From a virus: a stretch of 32,577 nt of DNA. The translations under genes were made by a program, and so were the position numbers. The stretch covers positions 1 through 32,577 of the IMG/VR virus record IMGVR_UViG_3300010885_040508; one strand, given 5' to 3'. Below, piece by piece: positions 6,686-18,400 of this stretch (the first letter of the stretch is position 1; each line of letters opens with the position of its first letter). The notes below the pieces were generated by a model, which was not told where the DNA came from, ran no database searches, and saw only the letters and a program-made list of their open reading frames with translations.

Positions 6686-9600
6686 CTAATTGCAATTGTC
6701 CTCAATTCTTTAATTCTTGGTGGTTGTGCCTGATTAGTTCCGGACATAACAATTTTAATTCTATATCCAGAGAATAAATCTAAATCATATGCCGGGTAAT
6801 GTGTAAATTGATATTCTAAAAATTCATTATCATTACTTGCAGGAACAAATGCATCTGGTTTTCCACTATTTTTGGATGGATCTATAATATCTGGATATCC
6901 ATCTTGATTATTATCAATTGTTAGGTTATCGTATCCTGGGAAAAGTTCGAATGATTGGGTAATTTCACTAGAATCTGGTTTTATGAGACTGTATAATACT
7001 CTGATATCTGCAGAAGAATGTCTATATGCTGAGAATATAACCTTAAGTGAAGATGCCTGTTGCGACAGTCTAACTTCATTTGAAACATAAACTGCTATGT
7101 TGGGATCTTCAGTGTAGGAATTAACTCTATTGTCATTAATATAGTCTGTAATGGGTTGATTTAAAAGATTTGTATAAAATTCGGTAAAAGATGTATCAGA
7201 ATAAATTATTGGTGATAGATTTTTATTTGTTGTAGATAATGTAATCCCAGTAGTAAATGATTTATTTCTTGGGAGATTTCCAAGGTATGTTGTTTCATTT
7301 TCCTTAGAGCAAACAATTCTAACGGAACTTAATTTGTTAATTTTATTTAATTGGATTGGTTCATTTCCTACATCTTGGAATGATGCTTCAGTTCCGTTAA
7401 TACTAGTGCCACTAATTGTTCTAATGAATGCATTTGCAGAAGTAAATGATCCAGGAGTCAAAATATTATATACTGGTTTTATTGCAGTATATTGGATATT
7501 TTCTGTTGCGTAAACACTTGATCCACCAGTAGTCGCATTATTTGCAAATGATAATTGTGGATATCCAGTTAATGAATTATCAGAACTTCTATCAGTCCCT
7601 TTCAATGAACTTCTATCAATTTCAATATAATAACCATCAATGCCAATATTAAGATCGCTTATATCGTGAGATGTATTAATTCTTCTCAAAGAAACTCCGT
7701 TTAGTTCATACTTATAAACCTGACTATTAATTGGATGATCTATCGAAACTGTTGAATCCTGACCCCTTGTCAACACTCCTGGTGATGCACCAAGTGTTCC
7801 ACTGCCAACAGAAGTATATTTAATAATTTCATTTTCAATTAAAACATATCCAGGATTAGTTGATGATACTGGTGCTCCCTCAAAGGTTGCAAATGATGAT
7901 GTGTCACCAATAGCAATACTAACTGATGTGCTAGAGGAAGTTAATGGTGAAACCAAAGAAACAGGTGCAGTGCTAGACTGAACATCTCTAATTGTTAACT
8001 TATTATTTGGTGAATACATACCATGATTAAAATGTTCAATCCTTGCATATTTTCCTTCATATTGATTCGTGGGTGAAGATACACTTGTAATACTTGTTGT
8101 AAGACTTTGACGACTATTACTATTATCATAATATACTAATGTTGCACCTCCGGTAAAGGATTGTCCTTGTACTCCAGATAAGTAAAGTGTATCCAGTCCA
8201 GTAATTGTGGAGATAGTAATTGCCGCATCACGGCCAGTATTTGCTGCTGTTGAAGTAACTATTCCTACAACATCTCCTGGGGAGTATCCATTACCACGAT
8301 TAACAGCAGTTATACCAGTAATAGATCCATTAGTTGCCGTGATATTGAGAGTGAGTCCAGATCCACTTCCAGTGATTGCATATGTTGACACATTTGATTG
8401 TGTTGTATATCCAGATCCACCTGTAGTTATTCCTACAGAAGCAACAGAACTACCTGTACCAACAATATACCCATAATTATATGTTTTAGTGCCCTCACCA
8501 ACTTTTCTTCCAGTTGTTAGAATACCGATCATGGCAGTATCGGTAGTTGTTGTAATGCCAAGAGTATAATTCCTTGCAAAAGTAGTAACTGGATTATTAT
8601 TTAATTTTTCAACATAACCGTTACTTTGATCTAAAGTTGGATTGTAGAAAGTTGCCGTCCCTGGATTGGTAGAAAACTCTGCTTTATAAAGTTTGAACTT
8701 CAAGTCTTGATAATCATTTGGTGTCCATTCTGAACCATTTTGAGACTTGTAAAGTCTTCCTACAGCAAATTGCTGGGTATATCTAACATTTTCGGCATTT
8801 GGTAAAGATGCTGTATTTACGGTTGTTTTGCCCATCTCGGCAACCCAAAGTTCATATTCATTACTTTGTGCTGATATGACAACAATAGAATATTGTGCCC
8901 CACCCTCAAGATAAATTGGATAGTCAAAAGTGACTTTTGTTGCAACAGATGCATCAGTTGAAACTTGAATATCTTCTGGTCTAAGTACTTTTGGTGCTCC
9001 CAAAACAGTCCTTGAAGGAGCACTGCCATCCATCGTTCTTATCTCAACACTAACTGGATTATTTCCAGAATCTTTATTAGCAAAGAATAAATCGACGGCA
9101 GTTAAGAAGCATCCATTATTATCCTCACTTGATCCACTAGCATTAGGTGCTTCTCCAATATTTCCACCAACAGTAAATGATTGTGCAAGTGGGTCAACAT
9201 AATATTCTATAGTTTGTCTTGTAATATTGAGTTGTTTTACTTCAACAACTCCAGTTGACCTGTAAATATTTTCTGCAGCAGATATTAAATTACTTCCTCT
9301 TAATGGAAGTGTATTTGTTGAACTTGAAGTTAGTCTATAAGTTTTTGTTCCAGTTCCAATTCTTACTGTTGGGGCAGGGTTTGTATTTGGATCCTTAAGG
9401 AAGAAAGATCCAATTAAATCACCATAATTATCTGAAATAAGTTTGAGATCTTTTACATACGCAACTGCTCCACTTGTTTGACCAACTAATTGCATTCCTT
9501 TAGTCAAATATCCAGAATATTTTCCTTGTGCTTCTTCCGATAACGAAAAGGTGTCAATATTTAAAACTTTTGAAGAAGAACTGTAGGATGCTGAAAGATT

Positions 9601-12600
9601 TTCTGTTCTAATATATGGGTTAATATTATAAGTTTTTGATGGATTGTTGTATGGACCATACTTATGATTTGCAGATGCAACTCTAAACCTAATTAGTGGT
9701 GAAATAATTCCGGAATTGCTTGAAACTGTACCCACAACAGTTTCTCCAACTTGGAATGCAGTAGATGCTCCATAAGTTTGGAGTGTTGTATCTGTTGCAA
9801 TTTCAATTAATTTTGGAATGAAATCTACGGCACTATTTCCATCAAAAAATTGATAAAAACTTGTTAATGGTTTTAGATTATTTGCAGAAAATTGAGTATT
9901 TCTGGATCTCATGTATGATTCTTCACCACTTGAGATTAGAATATCTCTTGATGAACTGTTTGTTTGACTGCCAATAACCTCATATCTACCCCGACCACCA
10001 CGAACAAAAACTCTACTAGTAACTCCTAAATCTGTAATTGTATCAGGAAGTCTAATTGTTCTCACCCAATTATCACTTGATGGTGATAATTGAACTGTTC
10101 CTGCATAGTTAATGACATGGAATGGGTTTACATTTTCTACTTGAGTTGCTAGTGCCTGTTCAATCCAACCCACTTCATTATATTTGAGAGTTATTTGATT
10201 TCCAATTTTTTGGACATTTGGATCCAAAAGAGTAAAATTCTGACTTAAATCGAGATTTTCATCCGTAGAACTTTGTGAAGCAGCAATTTGTCCCTTTAAA
10301 CTATTTTTTGAAATAATCGGAGTCAGTTCTTTTGCTTCGGTATCAACTTCGATTGATGAAAAATTAAAATCAATTAATGATTTATCTTTAAAATCATCGA
10401 CAAAAAATCCAGTCTTAAATCTATTCAAACCTTGAGCATCTTGAACTTGAAGAGTTTGGGTGCTTACTTCTAGTAGTGATAATGAAGTAATTTTTTCCAA
10501 ATTATCAACTCTATTTTCAATACCACCAATATCTCTCATAGTATATCTTCTATTATCAAAGAGGGAGATTTGCGCCTGCTCTGGATAATATAGGTATGGT
10601 GGTAAGGTTATAGTGGCAATATTCATTACATCACTAATTTTTGTAGGTTCCTTAGGATCTATAGAAGAAACTCCCTTATCTACAGTCAAATTGCCAAATT
10701 TATCAAGGTAAACTCTATCAATTCTGCCCAAATAATAACTATACCCTACAAGAGAACTTTCGTCGGGAGATAGAATTAATTTGGGATCAGAACCAAAGGA
10801 AGTAGTTCTTGATCCAAAATCAAATGGTGAAGATGTTGTGCTAGAAAATACAGATACTCTTGGTCTAAAGTCAAGCGTATCTGTTGCTCTTATTCGATTT
10901 GTACCAAGAAGAGGAATATCATCTTGATATCTTTCATTATCATAACTCAATACTGTAAATACATCCCCATTATCCGTAGATAATACTGAATAGTAATCAA
11001 ATACTACTAATAACCGTTTTGCTGGTTCTTGTCCCGATCTATTTCTAACAATTCTAGAATAGTCATAATATTGTTCCCTTTGACCTTTATCTAGAGTAAA
11101 GTTATTTGTAACATCTTTATACTTTCCAGAAACAATAGATTGAATTTCGGTTACAATATTAGATTCTTCAAATGTTGCCGATTCAAATTGAGAAAATCTA
11201 TTAGTATTTAAATAAACAATTCCCAATACATTCGAAGATGGTTTGGAAACAACCCTTGCGATTGCCTTAGTTGTATTGCCAATAATATTCTCACCAATTA
11301 TTGCATTTGCCGTCACATTTGCAGTTGGACTGAGACTGATTGTATCCAATGTTGGAGCACTTGTATCTAAAGACTCATAAATTGCAATAACTCTAGAAAC
11401 ATCTGGATAATTTAAACAAATTTCTTCATCTTGAACTCTCAATCCATAAAATTGATTGTATTGTAATCCATCACCAATTGAAGAACTTATTCCACTTCCT
11501 GATTGTGGGTATTTTGATAAAGTAATATCAAGAGTTTTACTCCTATTATAAGTTTTTACCTTACTTTGGACGCCATTTTTGATAACTGTTGCATTTACTA
11601 CGACATCTGATTGACTTGGAGTTAATCCACTAATAGTTACGATATTTGCACTAAGAGAAAACTGGTCTGAAGTTACCGTTGCAATTCCACCATTTGAATA
11701 ATGAACTGAATATCTTTCTGCGTCAAATGGTTGAAAAAATGCACTTGTAATTCCAGTAACTTGTGAAATATTAAAGGTCATTACACCAGATCCATCAGTA
11801 GTCTCACTTGTAAGTTGTTGAGATACTACTAAATTAGAATCATTTAAATTTACTGAAGATATATTTGAATTTGGCAGGGGGGTATATAAATAACCATCCT
11901 TATCATTTCTTATTTTTGGAATACCAATAGAAAATGGTGTCCCTTGAAGTTGAGAAGTTGGTAATCCACCATCACAAATTCCTGTAACAGAAGAAATACC
12001 TGTCAATGACATTGAGGTCAAAGTTGGTGATATTGATACCACTCTATTATAAGTTTCAGTGCCGAAACCTGGTCTCTGATATCTAACAATAGAATTGGTT
12101 GATATGCCAGTAAAATATTTTCCACCTGCGGTAGCAGTACCATCTGCAGCAATTGTAAGAGAATCAGTAGCACTTAATCCACTTGGAATAAATCTATCTA
12201 ATTGTGTATCCGCAAGAAATGCATATGGGAACCCTGCAGGTGAATCTGATGCCTGGTAAACTGATTTAATATCTTTAGTGTTAAAAACCTTTATGGATGA
12301 TATTGTTCTTGAATTTGTATCTAATCCATTAATTAATAATTGTTCTCCAACAATAAATGATCCAGAAGTTTGTCTTAAACTAATCGTAGAAGATCCACCA
12401 CCAGCAGACACTGCATATCCACTTGCTCCACTACTTTTTCCCTTAACAAAGGATGTGGATGGCAATTGTGTGGTAGTTAAACTTTGATTAAGTGTTAATT
12501 GAGTATAAGTTTGAATATCATAGAGATACAAATCCCAATTAGTTGCAACACTACTATAAGCAGAATCTGTTAGGTTAAATGTATATACTCTTGCGTCACC

Positions 12601-13890
12601 AATTTTAAGTCCATTTGGTGAAGTTGTAGAATTTTTTCTTCTATCATAAAGATCAATAGTTCCTTTAATCTTTGGAGCACCTGAAACATTATTTACTCTA
12701 ATCAAATTACCCATTAAAAATGGAATATTTGCATTTGTGACTGTTTGAGTATCTCTTGGTTTTTCTACATCAACAATCGTAGTTCCAGTTTTTTCAATAT
12801 CATACCCTCTAACATATGCCTTGCCAGGAGAAAATTTAACGCACATTAAATCATCTGATGGAGTATTTCCTTCGGATGTTTTTTCATTACTAAAAAATAT
12901 TCCATTATTTCCCAATCCATCATTTAAAGAATTATTCAAAGAAATTGTAAATGGATCTACTACATAGTCTCCAGATTCATCATAAGTTCTTTGTGCAAGA
13001 TAATCTCTTATTATATTGTAATCTGTTTTTGTTACAATTTTATTAATTGCTCCATCACCAACTCTCAATAATTCAACAAAATCTGTATCATTAGTATCCG
13101 TTAAAAGTTTTTTTGTTAAAGATAACGAAATTTTGAATCTATCTGCTCCAGGAGCAGCATAATTTGTAAATCCTTTTGCATTATCATATAAAGATTTTTC
13201 ATCTTTTGCAGTTATAATTTGCTCATCAATTTTCAATCCTACCCTATATGACGGACTATTTGTATAATAATCTAAAACAATTGTTTGTTTGTTTACTTTT
13301 GCAAAATAACCCCTAATAAAATACACACCATCAGCAATAGAAGCTGAGGATCCAGTTGATGTTGCATCACTTGAAATTAAAGTTGCAAAAATTGTTCCAG
13401 TATCAATAGTTGTATTTCCATAAACTATTGAACTAGTTGCGGATAAAGATTCTCCGTCATAAAATGCGCTAATATTATTGTTATTATCAGAATCTAGATA
13501 TTTTACATATATTGTTGGGTATTCTACTTCATCACCATTTGGCAACTGCACAAATTGTACTGTTGCAGTCACACCTGATGACGCACCTACTATTTTTTTA
13601 CCAATCAATTTATCAATATAGAGTGATAAATCAATCCCATAATTTGTTATATTTAACTTTACTGCATAAAACTGAGAATCATATGTAATACCTCCAGGTA
13701 TTACCATAGAACCTTCTTTAAAAATATTACTACCAAAAGATTCTACTTGATTTTGTAAAATTGACTGTAAAGTAGTTAATTCTCTAGCTTGGACAGGTCG
13801 TCCTGGATTAAAAAGAACTTTATAAAATTCTTTATCAGCATCAAAGTCATCATAGTATGGACTTATATTAAGGTTGGTTTTTTGTGCCAT
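6682..13890 (-). CDS. DUF4815-type baseplate/fibre structural protein, 2402 aa
   Basis: N-terminal residues 1-about 400 fit the DUF4815 phage structural domain: NISPYYDDFDADKEFYKVLF, NPGRPVQARELTTLQSILQN and, near 350, PGKAYVRGYDIEKTGTTIVD. Around 1120-1150 is a probable coiled coil (RRYTMRDIGGIENRVDNLEK). About 1560-1735 is a beta domain opening YYVDPLAQSFTVGG with LTAVDLFFANKDSGNNPVSV, a module seen in many phage baseplate or tail proteins. Residues about 1800-1890 hold two GxGY repeats (ITTGGSGYTT, VNRGNGYSPG). About 1985-2050 holds an IENEIIKYTS...LTRGQ module. Residues 2326-2337 form an EF-hand-like loop. It starts three bases after gp8 ends, so it is an early partner of the wedge. It probably links the baseplate to fibres; exact location in the particle is inference. 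Confidence 0.88.
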   Translation of the reverse strand: MAQKTNLNISPYYDDFDADKEFYKVLFNPGRPVQARELTTLQSILQNQVESFGSNIFKEGSMVIPGGITYDSQFYAVKLNITNYGIDLSLYIDKLIGKKIVGASSGVTATVQFVQLPNGDEVEYPTIYVKYLDSDNNNNISAFYDGESLSATSSIVYGNTTIDTGTIFATLISSDATSTGSSASIADGVYFIRGYFAKVNKQTIVLDYYTNSPSYRVGLKIDEQIITAKDEKSLYDNAKGFTNYAAPGADRFKISLSLTKKLLTDTNDTDFVELLRVGDGAINKIVTKTDYNIIRDYLAQRTYDESGDYVVDPFTISLNNSLNDGLGNNGIFFSNEKTSEGNTPSDDLMCVKFSPGKAYVRGYDIEKTGTTIVDVEKPRDTQTVTNANIPFLMGNLIRVNNVSGAPKIKGTIDLYDRRKNSTTSPNGLKIGDARVYTFNLTDSAYSSVATNWDLYLYDIQTYTQLTLNQSLTTTQLPSTSFVKGKSSGASGYAVSAGGGSSTISLRQTSGSFIVGEQLLINGLDTNSRTISSIKVFNTKDIKSVYQASDSPAGFPYAFLADTQLDRFIPSGLSATDSLTIAADGTATAGGKYFTGISTNSIVRYQRPGFGTETYNRVVSISPTLTSMSLTGISSVTGICDGGLPTSQLQGTPFSIGIPKIRNDKDGYLYTPLPNSNISSVNLNDSNLVVSQQLTSETTDGSGVMTFNISQVTGITSAFFQPFDAERYSVHYSNGGIATVTSDQFSLSANIVTISGLTPSQSDVVVNATVIKNGVQSKVKTYNRSKTLDITLSKYPQSGSGISSSIGDGLQYNQFYGLRVQDEEICLNYPDVSRVIAIYESLDTSAPTLDTISLSPTANVTANAIIGENIIGNTTKAIARVVSKPSSNVLGIVYLNTNRFSQFESATFEESNIVTEIQSIVSGKYKDVTNNFTLDKGQREQYYDYSRIVRNRSGQEPAKRLLVVFDYYSVLSTDNGDVFTVLSYDNERYQDDIPLLGTNRIRATDTLDFRPRVSVFSSTTSSPFDFGSRTTSFGSDPKLILSPDESSLVGYSYYLGRIDRVYLDKFGNLTVDKGVSSIDPKEPTKISDVMNIATITLPPYLYYPEQAQISLFDNRRYTMRDIGGIENRVDNLEKITSLSLLEVSTQTLQVQDAQGLNRFKTGFFVDDFKDKSLIDFNFSSIEVDTEAKELTPIISKNSLKGQIAASQSSTDENLDLSQNFTLLDPNVQKIGNQITLKYNEVGWIEQALATQVENVNPFHVINYAGTVQLSPSSDNWVRTIRLPDTITDLGVTSRVFVRGGRGRYEVIGSQTNSSSRDILISSGEESYMRSRNTQFSANNLKPLTSFYQFFDGNSAVDFIPKLIEIATDTTLQTYGASTAFQVGETVVGTVSSNSGIISPLIRFRVASANHKYGPYNNPSKTYNINPYIRTENLSASYSSSSKVLNIDTFSLSEEAQGKYSGYLTKGMQLVGQTSGAVAYVKDLKLISDNYGDLIGSFFLKDPNTNPAPTVRIGTGTKTYRLTSSSTNTLPLRGSNLISAAENIYRSTGVVEVKQLNITRQTIEYYVDPLAQSFTVGGNIGEAPNASGSSEDNNGCFLTAVDLFFANKDSGNNPVSVEIRTMDGSAPSRTVLGAPKVLRPEDIQVSTDASVATKVTFDYPIYLEGGAQYSIVVISAQSNEYELWVAEMGKTTVNTASLPNAENVRYTQQFAVGRLYKSQNGSEWTPNDYQDLKFKLYKAEFSTNPGTATFYNPTLDQSNGYVEKLNNNPVTTFARNYTLGITTTTDTAMIGILTTGRKVGEGTKTYNYGYIVGTGSSVASVGITTGGSGYTTQSNVSTYAITGSGSGLTLNITATNGSITGITAVNRGNGYSPGDVVGIVTSTAANTGRDAAITISTITGLDTLYLSGVQGQSFTGGATLVYYDNSNSRQSLTTSITSVSSPTNQYEGKYARIEHFNHGMYSPNNKLTIRDVQSSTAPVSLVSPLTSSSTSVSIAIGDTSSFATFEGAPVSSTNPGYVLIENEIIKYTSVGSGTLGASPGVLTRGQDSTVSIDHPINSQVYKYELNGVSLRRINTSHDISDLNIGIDGYYIEIDRSSLKGTDRSSDNSLTGYPQLSFANNATTGGSSVYATENIQYTAIKPVYNILTPGSFTSANAFIRTISGTSINGTEASFQDVGNEPIQLNKINKLSSVRIVCSKENETTYLGNLPRNKSFTTGITLSTTNKNLSPIIYSDTSFTEFYTNLLNQPITDYINDNRVNSYTEDPNIAVYVSNEVRLSQQASSLKVIFSAYRHSSADIRVLYSLIKPDSSEITQSFELFPGYDNLTIDNNQDGYPDIIDPSKNSGKPDAFVPASNDNEFLEYQFTHYPAYDLDLFSGYRIKIVMSGTNQAQPPRIKELRTIAIR

Positions 13891-13893
13891 TTT

Positions 13894-15456
13894 TTAAAAT
13901 TCCAGGATGATTTTAACGTCTTCTTTTTGTCTAGAGTTTCTTGCAACTAGAGGTCTATTATCAATATAGATAATATCTCCCGATCCTTTATTTATCTCAG
14001 GAGTTGCCAGTCCATTATTAAATTGAACTCCTAAACTTATAACTTTATTTCCACTTGAATTTGTCGTAATTCCTGTAAAACCAGTATCAATTGTTCCAGA
14101 AAATCCACCAGAAGTTGTAATTGGATTAATCGTAATTGTTGTTGATGTTTGAAAATCTAAAACTTTACTTGCTGTTGAGATGCCAACATAATCCGTTTGA
14201 TCAATATATGTTGAATTGAAATATGCTGTTCTATCCCTAAAATATTTTAAAATTTTAGTTTCAGTATCATAAGATGCCACATACCCATAAGCATTACCTC
14301 CAGTAGTAATTAGTTGAGTTATTTTATCTCCGATAGAAATTGAACCACTAGATGATGCTAATTTAATAGCATATAATGAAGAATATTGATTATCCGTAAA
14401 AATTGTATCTGATCCGTAAGAAACTGGATTTTTTACAATCCCAATTTGAGAAAATTTAGTATCAATTGGAAAATCTCTAGTCGAATCATCAAACCTTGCA
14501 TAAACTAAAATCTTATCCGCACCAAGTTCTTTATATAAATCGTATCCATGACCTTTAGATGGTGGAATAATTGGAATTAATTTTGCCGCAGAATTTGCAT
14601 TAGAATTGATTGCCCCTAGATCCACCATCCCATAACTATATCCCTTCCCTCCGGAAGAAATTTGAGTATTGGTTATTTTTCCATTAACAACATCGACAAC
14701 AACCTGAGCACCAGAACCGTCTCCTTGTATATTCAAAACCTGACCAATTCCGGAATTGTATCCAGATCCTTGTGATTCAATATAAACATTTTTAATTTGA
14801 TTATCATTTGCAGTTGAATCACCGTTTTCCCTTACTGCAGTGATTTGAGCATCTGTAGAGGACTCCCAATTATTTGGAATTGTAATATATTCAATTGAAT
14901 CAAATTTTATAATATCACTTGGAGGAACAGTAAATAAGTATTTCCACAAATACCCATCACCACTTTCTCCTGCTTTTGATGGTTCAAGATCTGTAAATGT
15001 AGGTTCATCTTGAGAAGCATTTCCTGTTGGATTGATTCCTGAAGAACCATTATAGATACAGATATAAACTCTGTAATCGGAATTCATCACATAATAATTT
15101 GCATCATACAATCTTGAAGATTTTGTAATTGGTGATTGCTTAATAATACTATAATCATGACGATACATTTCATATTTTGTTCCCGTTGACCAATCAATTC
15201 TCCTTACAAGTCTCCTAGTATTTAAACTTGTAATTTTTTTACCAAACATCATGGTATCATTATATTCATTTTCATAATCAAAATTGTCAATAGGATTTGG
15301 TGTATTATTATTCCAATCACTAGTTCTTCCAAACCCAACTGCCGATGGATTGGGCAATCCTAAAAATACATAATAAGAGTTAGAAGTATTATCTACCGAA
15401 CTTATAAAATTGTTGGCATTAAATATTCTAAATTGATCTGTAACAATTGCAGCCAT
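13894..15456 (-). CDS. 8: Baseplate wedge protein gp8 with inserted repeats
   Basis: The core matches T4 gp8: near the middle GDGYLWKYLFTVPPSDIIKF and YITIPNNW (about 167-197; T4 has GDGYVWEYLFEIPP), and at the C-terminus GSGDIIYIDNRPLVARNSRQ with EDVKIILEF (about 491-520; T4 has SGEMIYMENRPPI ... INILFTF). T4 gp8 is 334 aa; this is 520. Part of the excess is residues about 222-290, with two GxGY repeats (ESQGSGYNSG, SSGGKGYSYG), and about 350-470, a Ser/Thr/Gly-rich segment. It has its own late promoter and no obvious Shine-Dalgarno before the ATG. gp8 joins gp7 and gp10 in each wedge of the T4 baseplate. Confidence 0.93.
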   Translation of the reverse strand: MAAIVTDQFRIFNANNFISSVDNTSNSYYVFLGLPNPSAVGFGRTSDWNNNTPNPIDNFDYENEYNDTMMFGKKITSLNTRRLVRRIDWSTGTKYEMYRHDYSIIKQSPITKSSRLYDANYYVMNSDYRVYICIYNGSSGINPTGNASQDEPTFTDLEPSKAGESGDGYLWKYLFTVPPSDIIKFDSIEYITIPNNWESSTDAQITAVRENGDSTANDNQIKNVYIESQGSGYNSGIGQVLNIQGDGSGAQVVVDVVNGKITNTQISSGGKGYSYGMVDLGAINSNANSAAKLIPIIPPSKGHGYDLYKELGADKILVYARFDDSTRDFPIDTKFSQIGIVKNPVSYGSDTIFTDNQYSSLYAIKLASSSGSISIGDKITQLITTGGNAYGYVASYDTETKILKYFRDRTAYFNSTYIDQTDYVGISTASKVLDFQTSTTITINPITTSGGFSGTIDTGFTGITTNSSGNKVISLGVQFNNGLATPEINKGSGDIIYIDNRPLVARNSRQKEDVKIILEF

Positions 15457-15475
15457 ATTAATATGCTTTTTTTTC

Positions 15476-15483
15476 TATTTATA
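15476..15483 (-). promoter_or_regulatory. T4-type late promoter for gp8 and the DUF4815 gene
   Basis: Exact TATAAATA on the minus strand, two bases after the stop codon of the giant gene and 19 bases before the gp8 ATG at 15456. It should drive gp8, the 2402-aa gene and the 69- and 58-aa genes. Confidence 0.75.
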
Positions 15484-15485
15484 TT

Positions 15486-18400
15486 CTATCCAAGATCTTT
15501 TTTCAGAGCACCAGTATCTCTTAGACCATATCCTCTTCTTTGAATGGTTGGAAATGTTGTTAGTCCAACATCTACAGTACGTCCAGTAACCGCAATTGAA
15601 ATTGGGTAGGATGATCTAGTAAATCCTGACATCTTGCCCCAGGAGAACTTACCAACAATATTTGTTCCCGTTGTTGCAATACCAATTACAGATGTTGTAG
15701 ATCGTACATTACATGTAATTAAAGCATTTGTAGATCCAATAGAGGTGAAAGAATGGATTTTGTAAATATTATCTAAAAATGTAGTCCCAACACCGACAAC
15801 TGCAGTATTACTAGAATCAATTGAAGTTACTCCTCGACCCACAATCGTATCATAGATGAAGATTGGATATCCAGTAGATAATCCTGAAGGAAAAGTATTT
15901 GGTGATTTTACATTTAAATTAAATACAATTGCCAAAGGATTTCCTGAAGTTCCTGCTGTAGTTGAAATTCCAGTTATAATGCCGGAGAACCCTTCAACAC
16001 TTGTAATTGTAGTAATTTTTTCATATGTTGGATCTGGTGTTGCAGTAATAACTTGTGGTTCCATTCCAATACTGTAACCCAAACCAGGATTTGTAATTGC
16101 AATTGGTGTTGAAAGTGTTCCATTAACTACTGAAACAGTGGCTGTAGCAGTTTTTCCTATACCAATACCAACTCCCATCGGCAATAATGTAGAAATACCA
16201 ACTGTTAGTGGAGATGAAATTTTTACAGTAATTGTTGAACCACTATAACCACTTCCAGAACTATTAATAGTTAATGCACTAATTGTTCCTGCAGCAGATA
16301 CTGTTGCGGTAATTGCTGCAGAAACTGGATCTTGACCAGTAACAATCAAAGCATCAACACTATTGATAATAGTAGCAGATTCATTTTCCTCATAATTAAA
16401 AAATTGCGAATCATCAACAAAAATTTCTATGCCATTTGATGAAAAATCTCCAATTATCTTGGCAGTTGGATAAACTTCAGATTCAATAGAATCTCTCGTT
16501 TTATAAACAAGTTCCCCATTAATTTTTTGATCTACTTTTTGCTTTGTCCAACCCAATGGTCTATAATGATCAATTAAATTATCAATTCCTTGTCCAGAAT
16601 AATTATTAGTTTCAATTTTATCCGAACTACTTAAATTGAAAATTGTCCTTGAATTTTGATTAATTGTACTTGGGATACTATTATTTTTTTGTAATTGGAC
16701 AATATCTCCAGGTTTAAGAGTTTCATACACATTAACTAAAGAACTATCAACATTTCTAGTTCCCCTATAAAAGAATATTGCAATACTATCCTCTATCTTT
16801 GGTGGGTTGGTAAATGTAAATGATGACCCACCTTCAAATGTATACGAAATTCCTGGTTCTTGTAGAACACCATTAATAAAAATTAAAATGACAGAATTTA
16901 AATCTATCTGTGATGAATCCGGATCATTCAAGTCAATCTCAAAACTCAATAATGAAGAATTATAATATAATGGGAACCTAGTCCTTATTCCATCTTGTAA
17001 GTTTTCTACAGAATCAATGTAATCCAATTCCCCAAATTGCCATGCTGCAAATGAATCAGTAAATGTGTCTAGAACCGTCAATTGAAACTGTGAAACTGGA
17101 GATGGAATGCCCTTTGCAGTAACTAATCCTACTGGAGTGATAACATCTCCAATATTATATCCATAACCAGATCTTTGTATCTTAAATGAACTTACTTCAA
17201 AGAGAGTGGATCCGATTCCGGTTGTCGAACTTGCACCAACTTCAATATTAACCAATAAACCAGTTCCTGTTCTGGTGGTAGTCCCTATTCCAATTCTTGA
17301 TACTCCAGTAACCGGAAGATTTTCATATTTTGGAGAAGGAATTTTAATAGTTGGATTTAAATATCCACTACCACCACCAACAATATTAAAAGATAACGTT
17401 CCACCAACACCAACAGTTGCAGTAATTGTTGCTGCAACTCCGGTATGATTTGGATCAGTAACGCCAATAGAAACTGTTCCATAATATCCAGACCCAAAAT
17501 TGCCAGTGGTCCCAAAACCAACTATAGTTCCAGATACGTTCAGTATAGCAGTTACAGATGCACCAACAAGGGGTGCATACCCCAACCCACCAGTAGATCC
17601 AAGGGATACGATTAAACCACCCCTAGGAATCTGATTTTGATTTACGTCATCTACTGAAGTTATTATAATTGAATTTGATGATATCCCACTAAATATCACA
17701 CTACTTACTCCAACACTAGAATTTTCTACAATACTAAAATTATTTCCAACATTATTTTGTGTACTTGGAGTTTGGAAAATACTGTTTATAAAAAGAATAC
17801 CATTTCCCCCAGTACTGCCCAACCCAACAGTATTGATACCATTAACAGTTAACGTATAGGTTTGTCCAATTCCGGTAAATTTTGTAGAAATATCATCATA
17901 AATTTTATTGGTTGTATAATCTTTTCTTAGAAAAACTCTCCCATTAAATGATGATCTTTGATAATTTAAGTTACTACTGTCTTTAAAATTTCTTAAATTT
18001 CCTGTAGGTGGTTCTGAAAAATAAATTTTATTCCCCTCAATATTGTATGATCCTCGATAAACTTTAATTGATGTTAAATCATAATGTGAAGTTGCTGAAG
18101 ATCCAACGTATCCTCTATTAACCTGAACTAATGTTGTAGATCCTGCCTGGGTAATAGGACCAACACTGGTTGTACCTATACCAATATTAACAACTTTCAT
18201 ATATTCATCGTCAATACGAAGAATATCTGATGGTCTAATTGATGTTATCCCACTTAAAGCAAAAATACTTGAAGATGCTCCAATTTGACCACCATTTCCA
18301 GTTAGGTTATAATTTATAGTTGTATATGATATTGGGTATTGTGCAACATTATCTATAGTAATAATAGATTTTTCATTTTTCTTAGTCATGATTAATTCAT

